The notes beneath the pieces were generated by a model. The model did no database searches. It was not told the DNA's origin and saw nothing but the letters and a program-made list of their open reading frames with translations. Below are positions 15,397-23,925 of a stretch of DNA of 64,000 nt, piece by piece; positions within the stretch are counted from its first letter, which is position 1; each line of letters begins with the position of its first letter. The stretch lies in the NCBI RefSeq assembly GCF_019145205.1, contig NZ_JAHSTT010000018.1:25305-89304 (forward strand), written 5' to 3'. Position numbers and translations under genes: made by a program. This DNA comes from Pseudomonas khavaziana (GTDB taxonomy: Bacteria; Pseudomonadota; Gammaproteobacteria; Pseudomonadales; Pseudomonadaceae).

Positions 15397-16329
15397 ATGA
15401 GCGACCTGGACCGATATCTCAACGCCGCCACCCGCGACAACACGCGCCGCAGCTATCGGGCGGCCATCGAGCATTTCGAAGTGACGTGGGGCGGGTTCCT
15501 GCCCGCCACCAGTGACAGCGTGGCGCGTTACCTTGTGGCGCACGCCGGCGTGCTGGCGGTGAACACTCTTAAGCTGCGGCTCTCGGCCCTGTCGCAATGG
15601 CATGTCAGCCAAGGCTTTGCCGACCCGACCAAGGCGCCGGTGGTGCGCAAGGTGCTCAAGGGGATCCGTGCGGTGCACCCGGCGCGAGAAAGACAGGCCG
15701 AGCCTTTGCAGCTCAAGCACTTGGAACAGGTGGTAGCGTCCCTCGAAAGTGAGGCCAGGCAGGCCGCTGCGGATCAGGACATCCCTCGATTGCTACGCGC
15801 CAAACGCGACACCGCGCTGATCCTGCTGGGGTTCTGGCGCGGCTTTCGCAGTGATGAGCTATGCCGGTTGAGTATCGAGCATGTCCAGGCAGTGCCCGGG
15901 GCCGGCATCAGCCTGTATCTGCCGCGCAGCAAAAGCGACCGGGACAACCTGGGTAAGACCTACCAGACCCCGGCGCTGCTGCGTTTGTGTCCGGTGCAGG
16001 CCTACAGCGAGTGGATCAGCGCGTCGGCCCTGGTGCGCGGCCCGGTCTTCCGCGGCATTGACCGCTGGGGCAACTTGGGCGAGGAGGGCTTGCACCCCAA
16101 CAGTGTGATCCCCTTATTGCGCCAGGCCCTTGAGCGCGCAGGCATTCCGGCTGCGCAATACACCAGCCATTCCCTGCGCCGAGGCTTCGCTACCTGGGCG
16201 CATCGCAGTGGGTGGGATTTGAAGTCACTGATGAGTTACGTCGGTTGGAACGACATGAAATCCGCCATGCGCTATGTTGAAGCGACGCCGTTTCTTGGCA
16301 TGACCCTGGCTACCCAACCGCTGTTGTGA
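15397..16329 (+). CDS. TnpS-like tyrosine recombinase
   Basis: The 310-aa site-specific recombinase has an N-terminal core-binding domain (DRYLNAATRDNTRRSYRAAI; QWHVSQGFADPT) and a C-terminal catalytic domain. The expected active-site set is present: Arg in GFRSDEL, a beta-hairpin Lys in RSKSDRD, His and Arg in HSLRRGF, Trp in VGWND (as in Cre) and the nucleophile Tyr in MRYVE. The start at 15397 was chosen over 15361 because the longer form adds a non-family leader. Divergent pairing with the TnpT-like gene suggests a cointegrate-resolution-type recombinase rather than a phage integrase. Confidence 0.8.
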   Translation: MSDLDRYLNAATRDNTRRSYRAAIEHFEVTWGGFLPATSDSVARYLVAHAGVLAVNTLKLRLSALSQWHVSQGFADPTKAPVVRKVLKGIRAVHPARERQAEPLQLKHLEQVVASLESEARQAAADQDIPRLLRAKRDTALILLGFWRGFRSDELCRLSIEHVQAVPGAGISLYLPRSKSDRDNLGKTYQTPALLRLCPVQAYSEWISASALVRGPVFRGIDRWGNLGEEGLHPNSVIPLLRQALERAGIPAAQYTSHSLRRGFATWAHRSGWDLKSLMSYVGWNDMKSAMRYVEATPFLGMTLATQPLL

Positions 16330-16351
16330 GATTTCTTCTATTAATACTGTT

Positions 16352-16385
16352 ACCTGATAGAGAAAGCCAATCGTCAACATCAGGT
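16352..16385. promoter_or_regulatory. inverted repeat upstream of ahpC (possible regulator site)
   Basis: ACCTGAT (16352-16358) and ATCAGGT (16379-16385) form 7-bp perfect arms 20 bases apart, 80 bases upstream of ahpC. ahpC is commonly activated by OxyR in Pseudomonas, so an OxyR-type site is expected here, but the arms do not closely match the ATAG-type OxyR half-site. Confidence 0.3.
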
Positions 16386-16465
16386 TTGCCAATGAGCCAT
16401 CGACCGAGAGAGCCGGTAGGATTCACCTCATCAACTTATTACTAACCCCTGACGGAGAGTCAACG

Positions 16466-17029
16466 ATGCCTATCATCAACAGCCAAGTAAAACCGTTTAA
16501 AGCTACCGCTTTCAAAAACGGCAGCTTCGTCGATGTGACCGACGCTGACCTGAAAGGCAAGTGGTCGGTGGTGTTCTTCTACCCAGCCGACTTCACCTTC
16601 GTCTGCCCAACCGAACTGGAAGACTTGGCTGACAACTACGCCGAATTCCAGAAACTGGGCGTCGAGATCTACAGCGTTTCCACCGACACCCACTTTGCCC
16701 ACGCTGCCTGGCACAACACTTCGCCAGCCATCGGCAAGATCCAGTACACCATGATCGGCGACCCAACCCTGACCATCTCGCGCAACTTCGACGTGCTGAT
16801 CGAAGAAGCCGGCCTGGCAGACCGCGGTACTTTCGTGATCAACCCAGAAGGTCAGATCAAGATCGTTGAACTGAACGACGGCGGTGTTGGCCGTGACGCT
16901 TCCGAGCTGCTGCGCAAGATCAAGGCTGCTCAATACGTCGCTGCCCACCCAGGCGAAGTCTGCCCAGCCAAGTGGAAAGAAGGCGAGGCCACCCTGGCTC
17001 CGTCCCTGGACCTGGTCGGCAAGATCTAA
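16466..17029 (+). CDS. ahpC: alkyl hydroperoxide reductase peroxiredoxin subunit
   Basis: The 187-aa typical two-cysteine peroxiredoxin reduces H2O2 and organic peroxides. The peroxidatic Cys47 is in FTFVCPTEL and the resolving cysteine near residue 166 is in HPGEVCPAKW. Codon use is strongly biased, as expected for an abundant protein. GGAG lies 8 bases before the ATG. It is followed by a strong terminator and then ahpF, so ahpC should be made in excess. Regulation by OxyR is probable from family knowledge. Confidence 0.97.
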   Translation: MPIINSQVKPFKATAFKNGSFVDVTDADLKGKWSVVFFYPADFTFVCPTELEDLADNYAEFQKLGVEIYSVSTDTHFAHAAWHNTSPAIGKIQYTMIGDPTLTISRNFDVLIEEAGLADRGTFVINPEGQIKIVELNDGGVGRDASELLRKIKAAQYVAAHPGEVCPAKWKEGEATLAPSLDLVGKI

Positions 17030-17087
17030 GTCTGTGAAGACGTATCAAGGGCGGGAATCCGCACTTAAGTAAGCTGCATCCGCCCTC

Positions 17088-17123
17088 AAAACGCCCGGGC
17101 GAGATTCGCTCGGGCGTTTTTTT
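17088..17123 (+). terminator. terminator between ahpC and ahpF
   Basis: AAACGCCCG pairs with CGGGCGTTT outside an inner GCGA/TCGC stem with a 3-base loop, followed by seven Ts. ahpF starts 37 bases later, so its expression depends on read-through or on a promoter hidden here. Confidence 0.9.
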
Positions 17124-17159
17124 GTCCGCAATAAACCGAATGAACAGGAAATCGCCCGT

Positions 17160-18725
17160 ATGTTGGACGCCAATCTTAAAGCTCAGTTGAAGTCATACCT
17201 GGAACGGGTCACCCAGCCGATCGAGATCGTCGCCTCCCTCGATGACGGCGCGAAATCCCAGGAAATGCTTGCTCTTTTGCAGGACGTCATCAGCCTCACC
17301 ACGCTGATTACCCTGAAAACCGATGGCAATGATGCGCGCAGGCCATCGTTCTCCATCAACCGCCCGGGTGCCGATATCAGCCTGCGCTTCGCCGGCATCC
17401 CCATGGGCCATGAATTCACTTCGTTGGTGCTGGCCCTGCTGCAAGTCGGTGGCCACCCGTCGAAGGCCAGTGTCGAGGTGATTGAACAGATTCGCGCCCT
17501 CAAAGGCGAGTTCAGCTTCGAGACTTATTTCTCGCTGTCGTGCCAGAACTGCCCGGACGTGGTCCAGGCCTTGAACCTGATGGCCGTGCTGAACCCGAAC
17601 ATCCGCCACGTCGCCATCGACGGTGCGCTGTTCCAGGCCGAGGTCGACGAGCGCCAGATCATGGCGGTGCCGAGTGTCTACTTGAACGGGGTCAACTTCG
17701 GCCAGGGCCGTATGGGGCTGGAAGAAATCCTTGCCAAGCTCGACACCAGCGGCATCGAAAAAGCCGCGGAAAAAATCAGCGCAAAAGACGCCTTTGACGT
17801 ACTCGTCGTCGGCGGTGGCCCGGCCGGTTCTTCGGCAGCCATCTATGCGGCGCGCAAAGGCATTCGTACCGGTGTCGCCGCCGAGCGTTTTGGTGGCCAG
17901 GTACTGGACACCATGTCCATTGAGAACTTTATCTCGGTACAGGAAACCGAAGGGCCGAAGCTGGCCAGCGCGTTGGAAGCGCATGTGCGCCAGTACGACG
18001 TGGACATCATGAACTTGCAGCGTGCCAGTAGCCTGGTTCCGGCGAAAAATCCTGGTGAGTTGCACGAAATTCGCTTCGAAAGCGGCGCGACCCTCAAGTC
18101 CAAGACTGTGATCCTGGCCACTGGCGCCCGCTGGAGAGAGATGGGCGTTCCGGGCGAGCAGGAATACAAGGCCAAGGGCGTTTGCTTTTGCCCGCACTGC
18201 GACGGCCCATTGTTCAAGGGCAAGCGCGTGGCGGTGATCGGCGGCGGTAACTCCGGCGTTGAGGCTGCCATTGACCTGGCCGGGATTGTCAGCCATGTCA
18301 CGCTGCTTGAGTTCGACAGCAAGTTGCGCGCTGATGCGGTATTGCAACGCAAGCTCTATAGCCTGCCGAACGTGGATGTGATTACCAGCGCGCTGACCAG
18401 TGAAGTCAAGGGCGACGGCCAGAAAGTCACCGGCCTTGCCTACAAGGATCGCGACAGTGGCGAGTTCAAGACCCTCGACCTGGAAGGTATCTTTGTTCAG
18501 ATCGGCCTGCTGCCCAACACCGATTGGCTCAAGGGCACTGTAGAACTGACCCCGCGCGGCGAGATTATCGTCGATGCCCGTGGCGAGACCTCATTGCCAG
18601 GCGTGTTTGCCGCCGGTGACGTCACTACCGTACCTTACAAGCAGATTGTGATCGCGGTGGGTGAGGGGGCCAAGGCTTCGTTGAGTGCCTTTGATCACTT
18701 GATTCGTACGTCGGCTCCGGCATAA
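17160..18725 (+). CDS. ahpF: alkyl hydroperoxide reductase flavoprotein subunit
   Basis: The 521-aa NADH-dependent flavoprotein reduces AhpC. The N-terminal tandem thioredoxin-fold domain carries a CQNC redox pair (Cys128 and Cys131). The C-terminal thioredoxin reductase-like part has VVGGGPAGSSAAIYAA, the CFCPHC redox centre (Cys344 and Cys347), VIGGGNSGVEAA for NADH and the FAAGDVT flavin motif. Length is normal for AhpF. AGGAA lies 9 bases before the ATG. It ends at a shared bidirectional terminator with gloA. Confidence 0.97.
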   Translation: MLDANLKAQLKSYLERVTQPIEIVASLDDGAKSQEMLALLQDVISLTTLITLKTDGNDARRPSFSINRPGADISLRFAGIPMGHEFTSLVLALLQVGGHPSKASVEVIEQIRALKGEFSFETYFSLSCQNCPDVVQALNLMAVLNPNIRHVAIDGALFQAEVDERQIMAVPSVYLNGVNFGQGRMGLEEILAKLDTSGIEKAAEKISAKDAFDVLVVGGGPAGSSAAIYAARKGIRTGVAAERFGGQVLDTMSIENFISVQETEGPKLASALEAHVRQYDVDIMNLQRASSLVPAKNPGELHEIRFESGATLKSKTVILATGARWREMGVPGEQEYKAKGVCFCPHCDGPLFKGKRVAVIGGGNSGVEAAIDLAGIVSHVTLLEFDSKLRADAVLQRKLYSLPNVDVITSALTSEVKGDGQKVTGLAYKDRDSGEFKTLDLEGIFVQIGLLPNTDWLKGTVELTPRGEIIVDARGETSLPGVFAAGDVTTVPYKQIVIAVGEGAKASLSAFDHLIRTSAPA

Positions 18726-18740
18726 CCGAACCGTTGAAAA

Positions 18741-18771
18741 AAAAGCCCCACGATTGCTCGTGGGGCTTTTT
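18741..18771. terminator. bidirectional terminator between ahpF and gloA
   Basis: AAAAGCCCCACGA and TCGTGGGGCTTTT form a 13-bp perfect stem with a TTGC loop. A-runs and T-runs on both sides allow it to serve both convergent genes. Confidence 0.92.
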
Positions 18772-18790
18772 GTGTTCTGTCGGAGCAAGG

Positions 18791-19312
18791 TTACATCGGC
18801 GCTGGCTGGATAATCTCGACCCAGTAGCCATCCGGGTCCTTGATGAAGGCGAGGCTCTTCATGCGGCCATCCGTCAGGCGCTTCTGGAAGTCGCAGCCCA
18901 GTGCTTCAAAACGCTCGCATGCCGCCACAATATCCGGCACCGAGATGCAGATATGGCCAAAGCCACGCGGGTCAGTATTGCCGTTGTGGTAAGCGAAGTC
19001 GGCGTCGTTTTCAGTGCCATGGTTGTGGGTCAGTTCCAGGATGCCCGGGATCGACTTCATCCACTGGGTGCGCTCGGCGGCGTCGGCCGGGATCTGGGCC
19101 TTGTCCACCAGGGCCAGGAAGTACAGGCTGAACTCGGCTTCCGGGAAGTCGCGTTTTTCAACCAGGGAAAACCCCAGTACACGGGTGTAGAAATCCAGTG
19201 ACTGGGTGATGTCCTTGACCCGCAGCATGGTGTGGTTGAACACGAAGTTCGTCGTAGCGGTATCAGGCTGGGCGGTGACGCCCGGGAAAGTATTCAGATC
19301 GTGCAGGCTCAT
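18791..19312 (-). CDS. gloA: lactoylglutathione lyase (glyoxalase I)
   Basis: The 173-aa metalloenzyme converts the methylglyoxal-glutathione hemithioacetal to S-lactoylglutathione. The four metal ligands are recognisable: His in FNHTMLRV, Glu in ILELTHNHG, His in GFGHICISV and Glu in YWVEIIQ. The ATG at 19312 has GGAGG 4 bases upstream; the open frame continues upstream to 19624 but without family similarity. The approximately 175-aa form matches the longer, Zn-type Pseudomonas GloA rather than the 135-aa E. coli type. Confidence 0.94.
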   Translation of the reverse strand: MSLHDLNTFPGVTAQPDTATTNFVFNHTMLRVKDITQSLDFYTRVLGFSLVEKRDFPEAEFSLYFLALVDKAQIPADAAERTQWMKSIPGILELTHNHGTENDADFAYHNGNTDPRGFGHICISVPDIVAACERFEALGCDFQKRLTDGRMKSLAFIKDPDGYWVEIIQPAPM

Positions 19313-19488
19313 GGGCCCTCCGGAAAAATGGGGCAAAGCGGTCCCTTGGCTTGCGGCAGCCTCCGTGCAGCGGGACCATGATACGCAAGGCCTGCCCGCG
19401 GCGCCAAATGAAAAAGCGCACGCGGCCCTTGCGACCCGCACCGGCTGGGCCGCAAACTTTGCTGCTTGAACCTTGGGTGTTTTTTGCA

Positions 19489-20025
19489 ATGATCGAGTTT
19501 CGTAGATTGCTGTTGAGCGCTGTGTGTGGGTTGCTGTCCAGTCCGTTGGTTCTGGCCGCCGACCCGGAAGTTCACTGGCCCAGTGGCTGGCAGGTCGAGG
19601 AAGTCGTGCCTGACGGCGAAACACCCGCCAAGCCTCAAGCGGTGTCGCGCCAGCGTGCGATCAAGAATGATGAAAATGGCGCGACCCTGATGGTTATGGA
19701 GTTGACTGGTACACCGATTGAAGCCGGACATAAAGTTAATCTTCCAGGCGTATTGCTGGAGATGCGCAAATCCATCCAGAAGGATTTTGCCCGAAGCGGT
19801 TATCAAAGCGTGTGCAGCAAGATGCATCCGAGCACATTAAGTCGTCTTGAAGCGCTCGAAACTACTTGTGTGATTACCGAGAATGGGCGGCACGTTCTGT
19901 CACAAACATTAGTCGCTGCAGTGGATGTCGATAGAGCCTATGTTTTTTCTTACGCCGGCCAGGTGAAAGCCTATGAGGCGAGCAAGGATGAAGTGAGTTC
20001 GGTGCGTAATAGCCTGAAGTTATGA
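19489..20025 (+). CDS. exported hypothetical protein (possibly DUF4946)
   Basis: The 178-aa product starts MIEFRRLLLSAVCGLL with a signal peptide cleaved after ...LVLA. The mature protein contains VHWPSGWQVEE, a hydrophobic LMVMELTGTP strand, two cysteines (SVCSKMH and TTCVIT, probably disulfide-linked) and a C-terminal AYVFSYAG strand. I recall similar Pseudomonas proteins being filed under DUF4946, but cannot confirm this. It is predicted periplasmic, is divergent from gloA, and is followed by a terminator shared with the MvaU-like gene. Confidence 0.7.
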   Translation: MIEFRRLLLSAVCGLLSSPLVLAADPEVHWPSGWQVEEVVPDGETPAKPQAVSRQRAIKNDENGATLMVMELTGTPIEAGHKVNLPGVLLEMRKSIQKDFARSGYQSVCSKMHPSTLSRLEALETTCVITENGRHVLSQTLVAAVDVDRAYVFSYAGQVKAYEASKDEVSSVRNSLKL

Positions 20026-20086
20026 CCCGCCCAAGTTGAGCGAATGTGAACAATGTTGAGGGTTAGACAAGTTCGCTTTCGAACCC

Positions 20087-20118
20087 ATAAAACAAAAGCC
20101 CCGCGTAAGCGGGGCTCT
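20087..20118 (-). terminator. terminator of the mvaU-like gene
   Basis: AGCCCCGC (20097-20104) and GCGGGGCT (20109-20116) enclose GTAA. On the minus strand the stem runs into TTTTGTTTTA. A weaker T-run on the other side may also serve the convergent gene. Confidence 0.85.
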
Positions 20119-20135
20119 GTTTTAGTGGCTGTTGA

Positions 20136-20501
20136 TCAGCCCCGAAGCCAGGAGTCTACAGTAGCGGCACCGTACTCTTCTTTCCAGGCTTTAAGGCCGC
20201 GGTGGTTGCCGCCTTTGGTCTCGATCAGTTCGCCGGTATGCGGGTTGTGGTAGACCTTGACGACCCGTGCACGCCGTTGTTTTGGCGCAGCGGCAACTGA
20301 TGTGCCGCCTTTGCGTGGGGTTGGGTCAAGAATGGCGATGACGTCGCGCAGGCTTTTGCCGTAGCTGTCCATCAGCTTCTTGAGCTTTTCTTCGAATTCG
20401 ATTTCTTTCTTCAGGCCTGCGTCGTTCTTCAAGGATTCCAGCTGCGCAAGCTGCTCTTGAAGGGCTTTTTCTGCTGCGCGAAATTCGGCGAGTCTGGACA
20501 A
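20136..20501 (-). CDS. MvaT/MvaU-family H-NS-like silencer (TTG start)
   Basis: The 121-aa protein is a xenogeneic silencer that coats AT-rich DNA. The N-terminal oligomerisation coiled coil begins SRLAEFRAAEKALQEQLAQ, closely matching P. aeruginosa MvaU, and includes KSLRDVIAILDP. The C-terminal DNA-binding domain has YHNPHTGELIETKGGNHRGL and ends VDSWLRG. The TTG at 20501 is the start because it aligns with MvaU and has GGAG 8 bases upstream; the frame to 20546 adds non-family residues. It could silence AT-rich islands in this window such as the fimbrial leader. Confidence 0.88.
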   Translation of the reverse strand: MSRLAEFRAAEKALQEQLAQLESLKNDAGLKKEIEFEEKLKKLMDSYGKSLRDVIAILDPTPRKGGTSVAAAPKQRRARVVKVYHNPHTGELIETKGGNHRGLKAWKEEYGAATVDSWLRG

Positions 20502-20698
20502 AATCTGTACTCCAATAGTGTAGTTGCTGATATCAACGGCAGACAAAGCAATCAGCCAGGAACGTTAAGATAACTCAACGGAAAACACCCTCTGCGAATT
20601 CTGCACAGGTAGGAAAAATTGTAGTAGTTAAATCATCTCGAGTAAATCATGTCTTTCGTCAAAAGAACAATCTTTCATCGACGCTGACGCGAGGCTAT

Positions 20699-22240
20699 TC
20701 AATGATTGCTCAACGAGTTAATGAACTCGTCACAGGGTAACGGCCGGCCGAACAGATAGCCTTGTAAGAAATCCACACCTTGGGCAACGAGGTATTCGCA
20801 TTGTTGTGATGTTTCCACGCCCTCGGCAACAATCCCAAGGTCCAGCTTGCCGGACAGTTCTATGATGCTGTCCAGAATGTGCCCCGACAGCGCATCCGCA
20901 CCGATCATGGCGACAAAACTTTGGTCAATCTTCAAGTAATCGACGTTGAAGTTGCGTAAGTAAGCCAAGCTGGAGTGGCCGGTTCCAAAGTCATCGATCG
21001 CGATCAGCACACCCAACTGGTGCAGGGCATCGAACAATTGGCGGGTGATATCGGTGGGCTCGATCAGCTCGCGCTCGGTCAACTCCAGCACCAGGCTTAC
21101 CTGGCCAGGGGGGAAGGCGGCCAGGAACTGCCGACAGTCCTCCACCAGCGCCAGGTCCTGGCAATGGCGTGCGGTGATGTTCACGCCAATATGGAAGCCT
21201 GGGCTGAAACGCGCGGCGTGGGGCGCCAGTTGCGCAGCGGTCTGGCGCAGCAGGGCGCGGGTCATCGGCACGATCAGGCCCGAGTCTTCGGCCAGCGGAA
21301 TAAACAGGTCCGGCCGCACCAGGCCCTCTTTTGGATGTTTCCAGCGCATCAGCACTTCACAGCCTGCCCATTGACGCGTGTCTCCGCGTACCACTGGCTG
21401 GAAATACGGGATGAATTCGTTGGCATTCAACGCACGCTGCAATTCCTGGGTGGGGGCGGACGAGCGTTTTTGCAGCCAATGCGCAAGGATGCCCGCCAGT
21501 ACACCGAAGAACACAACCAGGCTGAACAGTGCCGGATAGCGGGCCTGCATATAACGCCAGGTTTCCCCCTCGGGCATACCCGCCTCGACGCTGTAGTCAT
21601 AACGCTCGGACGCCAGATGATGATGGGCCACGGCAAATTCCGGTACCACGCTGTCATGCACCTTGCCCTCGGCATCCAGCCAATGGGGGCCGACTTGCAA
21701 GACCAGATGGGCGTAACGGCTGATCAAGCGCAAGGCGTTGGTGAGGTGGTAGCTGTCAATCGAGGCAAACGCGCCCTGGTCGCCTTCCACCAGGCGATAG
21801 ACCAGCAGCGCAGTATCTGGCGTGACAGGGTTGCCGTTCATCAGCCACAGCCGGCCATTCACGTAGTCATTCGGGTTGACCGGCGACTGATGGTTGCCGC
21901 CGAACAGCGAACTGCAATAAATGTTTTTCTGCCAGGACACTGTGGTGGCGCGTACAAACGGACGGCGCGTCACCTGTTCGCGCAGCGCCAATTGTGCCTG
22001 GCTGTCACATGGCTTACCCGCCAAAGGCAACAAAGATTGGGCGGCGAGGGCGGTATTGTCGAGCATCAGGTCGAACTGGCGCACGGCTTCTTGAGCGGTT
22101 TGGGCCGTGCTTTGCTCAAGCGTGCGCTCGGCTTGCCAGTAAAGAATTACAACCCCCAGCAGAACGGGCAGCAGCCCGCAGAGCGTGCTGACGAAATAGC
22201 GGGCGGCTCGGCTTCGTGGACCTTTGGCGGTCAGGGGCAT
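20699..22240 (-). CDS. CSS-motif EAL c-di-GMP phosphodiesterase
   Basis: The protein of about 513 aa has a TM helix (STLCGLLPVLLGVVILYW), a periplasmic CSS domain and a second TM helix (PALFSLVVFFGVLAGILAHW). The CSS domain carries cysteines in GKPCDSQ and NIYCSSLFG. A cytoplasmic EAL domain follows. Catalytic residues look intact: EVLMRW (EVL in place of EAL), GVNITARH, LELTERE, AIDDFGTGHSS, YLKIDQSF and EGVET. CSS-EAL proteins hydrolyse c-di-GMP under periplasmic redox control. The start at 22240 is chosen by topology; no clear ribosome site is seen. It is divergent from fimbrial cluster 2. Confidence 0.88.
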   Translation of the reverse strand: MPLTAKGPRSRAARYFVSTLCGLLPVLLGVVILYWQAERTLEQSTAQTAQEAVRQFDLMLDNTALAAQSLLPLAGKPCDSQAQLALREQVTRRPFVRATTVSWQKNIYCSSLFGGNHQSPVNPNDYVNGRLWLMNGNPVTPDTALLVYRLVEGDQGAFASIDSYHLTNALRLISRYAHLVLQVGPHWLDAEGKVHDSVVPEFAVAHHHLASERYDYSVEAGMPEGETWRYMQARYPALFSLVVFFGVLAGILAHWLQKRSSAPTQELQRALNANEFIPYFQPVVRGDTRQWAGCEVLMRWKHPKEGLVRPDLFIPLAEDSGLIVPMTRALLRQTAAQLAPHAARFSPGFHIGVNITARHCQDLALVEDCRQFLAAFPPGQVSLVLELTERELIEPTDITRQLFDALHQLGVLIAIDDFGTGHSSLAYLRNFNVDYLKIDQSFVAMIGADALSGHILDSIIELSGKLDLGIVAEGVETSQQCEYLVAQGVDFLQGYLFGRPLPCDEFINSLSNH

Positions 22241-22534
22241 AGAGGCAATCAATCGCAAAAAAGAGAGTGGGCTATGGCGATGATAGATGGCATTTCGCGA
22301 CGCTGCTCGCTTGTTTGAAACCTGCTGACCTAGCCGTTCGGTCAGTTGTGGCGTGCACTTCGACTTGGCAACATAAACTTCGTTGCAAAACGTAAGAGAC
22401 TCAGTAGCACTAACCCCTACAGCCTCTTTCACAGCCACTCAGCCCAATTTTGGCGGGACGGTCCCATCTCGCCCTTCGATTGTCGTGTCTTGGCTTGCAA
22501 CACTTTTAATGACATTCACTAGGAAGTATCTGCA

Positions 22535-23095
22535 ATGAAAACTATCGCATTGGCCGTTGTATTTCTGGCGGTCACCGGCGTTGCCGCCCTGCCTGCTGTT
22601 GCCGCAGACGGCAAGATCACCTTGACCGGTGAAATCACCGGCACCACCTGCAGCATCAGCGGTGGCACGGGCTCGGCACCCGGCACCAGCCCGGATTTTT
22701 CGGTGCCGCTCAACAAGGTCCAGGCCAGCGCGCTCAAGGCGCCAGGCCAGACGGCCGGGGCAAAACCCTATTACATTCATGTCGGTTCCTGCCCGAAGGA
22801 TACGACTGTCGCTGTGATGTATGAGAGCAGCAGCCCCGCAATCAACCCGGCGACCGGCAACCTGGTCAACCAGGCACCGGCCAAGCCGGAACCTGCCACC
22901 TTCGTTGAAGTGCAACTGGTGGACGGCGTCACCCACCGGCCCATGGACCTGCGCCTGGGCCAGAACTCGAGCCCCGCGAAAGTCCCTGCAAGCGGCGAGG
23001 TGTCGCTGCCCTTTGCTGCCCAATACATTGCCACGGGCACTGCGACGCCAGGCCCGGTCAGTACGCAAGTGCTGTATTCGGTGACGTTCCCCTGA
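22535..23095 (+). CDS. major-type fimbrial subunit of cluster 2
   Basis: The 186-aa product has a signal peptide (MKTIALAVVFLAVTGV...AVA) and a pilin domain. GKITLTGEITGTTCSI and a second Cys in VGSCPKDT give the usual disulfide, and the end is YSVTFP. AGGAAG lies 8 bases before the ATG. As the first gene of the rightward chaperone-usher cluster it is probably the shaft subunit. Unlike cluster 1 pilins, it has a long Pro/Asn-rich insert in the middle. Confidence 0.85.
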   Translation: MKTIALAVVFLAVTGVAALPAVAADGKITLTGEITGTTCSISGGTGSAPGTSPDFSVPLNKVQASALKAPGQTAGAKPYYIHVGSCPKDTTVAVMYESSSPAINPATGNLVNQAPAKPEPATFVEVQLVDGVTHRPMDLRLGQNSSPAKVPASGEVSLPFAAQYIATGTATPGPVSTQVLYSVTFP

Positions 23096-23140
23096 TCGAG
23101 GCCCGGTTGCCTGGCCGTACGCCAGGCAAGGACAGACCAA

Positions 23141-23923
23141 ATGCTTGCCCGGACATTGCTATTGACCCCCCTGCTGAGCGCACTGCTGATCAGTGTCGGG
23201 TTGCTGTCCGCCGCTCACGCCGGCGTAGTGATCGACGGCACGCGGCACATCTATCCGCAGCAGCGTCGGGAAATCACGCTGCGCCTGACCAATGACGATC
23301 AGCGAGCGCCGCGCCTGGTGCAAGTGTGGCTGGACCAGGGCGACCCGGCGCAAGCCCCCTCCGACAGCGAGGTGCCGTTCAGCCTGTCGCCGCCAGTGTT
23401 CCGCATGGACGCAGGCAAAAGCCAGGTGGTGCGACTGGTCTATACCCAGGATCCGCTGCCGGCTGACCGCGAATCGTTGTTCTGGCTCAACGCCCTGGAG
23501 ATACCGCCCAAGGTCAACGTCGCACCGGACAGTCCGCAAGAGGCCTCATCGAACCACCTGCAGTTCGCTTTTCGTATCCGCACCAAAGTGTTTTTCCGTC
23601 CGGCGCAATTGCCGGGCTCTGCGGACGAGGCGCCCACCCAATTAAGCTGGACCCTGCACCGGAGTGCCCAGGGACCGCTACTGGAAGTGCACAACCCATC
23701 GGCTTATCACGTGACCTTCAATGAGGTTGCCTTGGCCATGGGTTCGGGGCCGGGTGCCCGCCTGTTACCGGCGGGAGAGGGCATGGTGGCCCCCGGAGGC
23801 AGCTTGAAGCTGCCCGTCAGGGACGCCGTACAGGCAATACCCGCGGACGCCCAGGTGCATTTCAAATACATCAATGATTACGGCGCATTCTCCGTGCCGC
23901 AGCGTGCTCCCTTGAAGTTCTGA
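23141..23923 (+). CDS. fimbrial periplasmic chaperone (first of cluster 2)
   Basis: The 260-aa PapD-family protein carries a signal peptide ending ...SAAHA. The first immunoglobulin-like domain begins GVVIDGTRHIYPQQRREITL and contains APRLVQVWLDQGD, ESLFWLNALEIPP and LQFAFRIRTKVFFRP. The second contains LLEVHNPSAYHVTF. AAGGA lies 8 bases before the ATG. It is two bases upstream of the usher gene. It probably escorts the cluster's shaft subunit, with the second chaperone handling other subunits; that division is inference. Confidence 0.92.
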   Translation: MLARTLLLTPLLSALLISVGLLSAAHAGVVIDGTRHIYPQQRREITLRLTNDDQRAPRLVQVWLDQGDPAQAPSDSEVPFSLSPPVFRMDAGKSQVVRLVYTQDPLPADRESLFWLNALEIPPKVNVAPDSPQEASSNHLQFAFRIRTKVFFRPAQLPGSADEAPTQLSWTLHRSAQGPLLEVHNPSAYHVTFNEVALAMGSGPGARLLPAGEGMVAPGGSLKLPVRDAVQAIPADAQVHFKYINDYGAFSVPQRAPLKF

Positions 23924-23925
23924 TC

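Noticed and set aside
10931..16329. The tyrosine recombinase as a FimB/FimE-type switch for the fimbrial promoter
   Set aside because: It is 4.5 kb away beyond galU and gor, is paired with a TnpT-like protein, and no inverted-repeat pair flanking the pilin promoter was recognised.
17193..18347. 384-aa open frame on the minus strand
   Set aside because: It lies wholly antisense to ahpF, which has unmistakable motifs; the composition is that of an antisense shadow in GC-rich DNA.
20975..22318. 447-aa open frame on the plus strand
   Set aside because: It is antisense to the EAL phosphodiesterase gene, with no ribosome site or family motifs.
22439..23140. 233-aa minus-strand frame across the cluster 2 promoter and pilin
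   Set aside because: It is antisense to a clear pilin gene with signal peptide, and would cover the promoter region.
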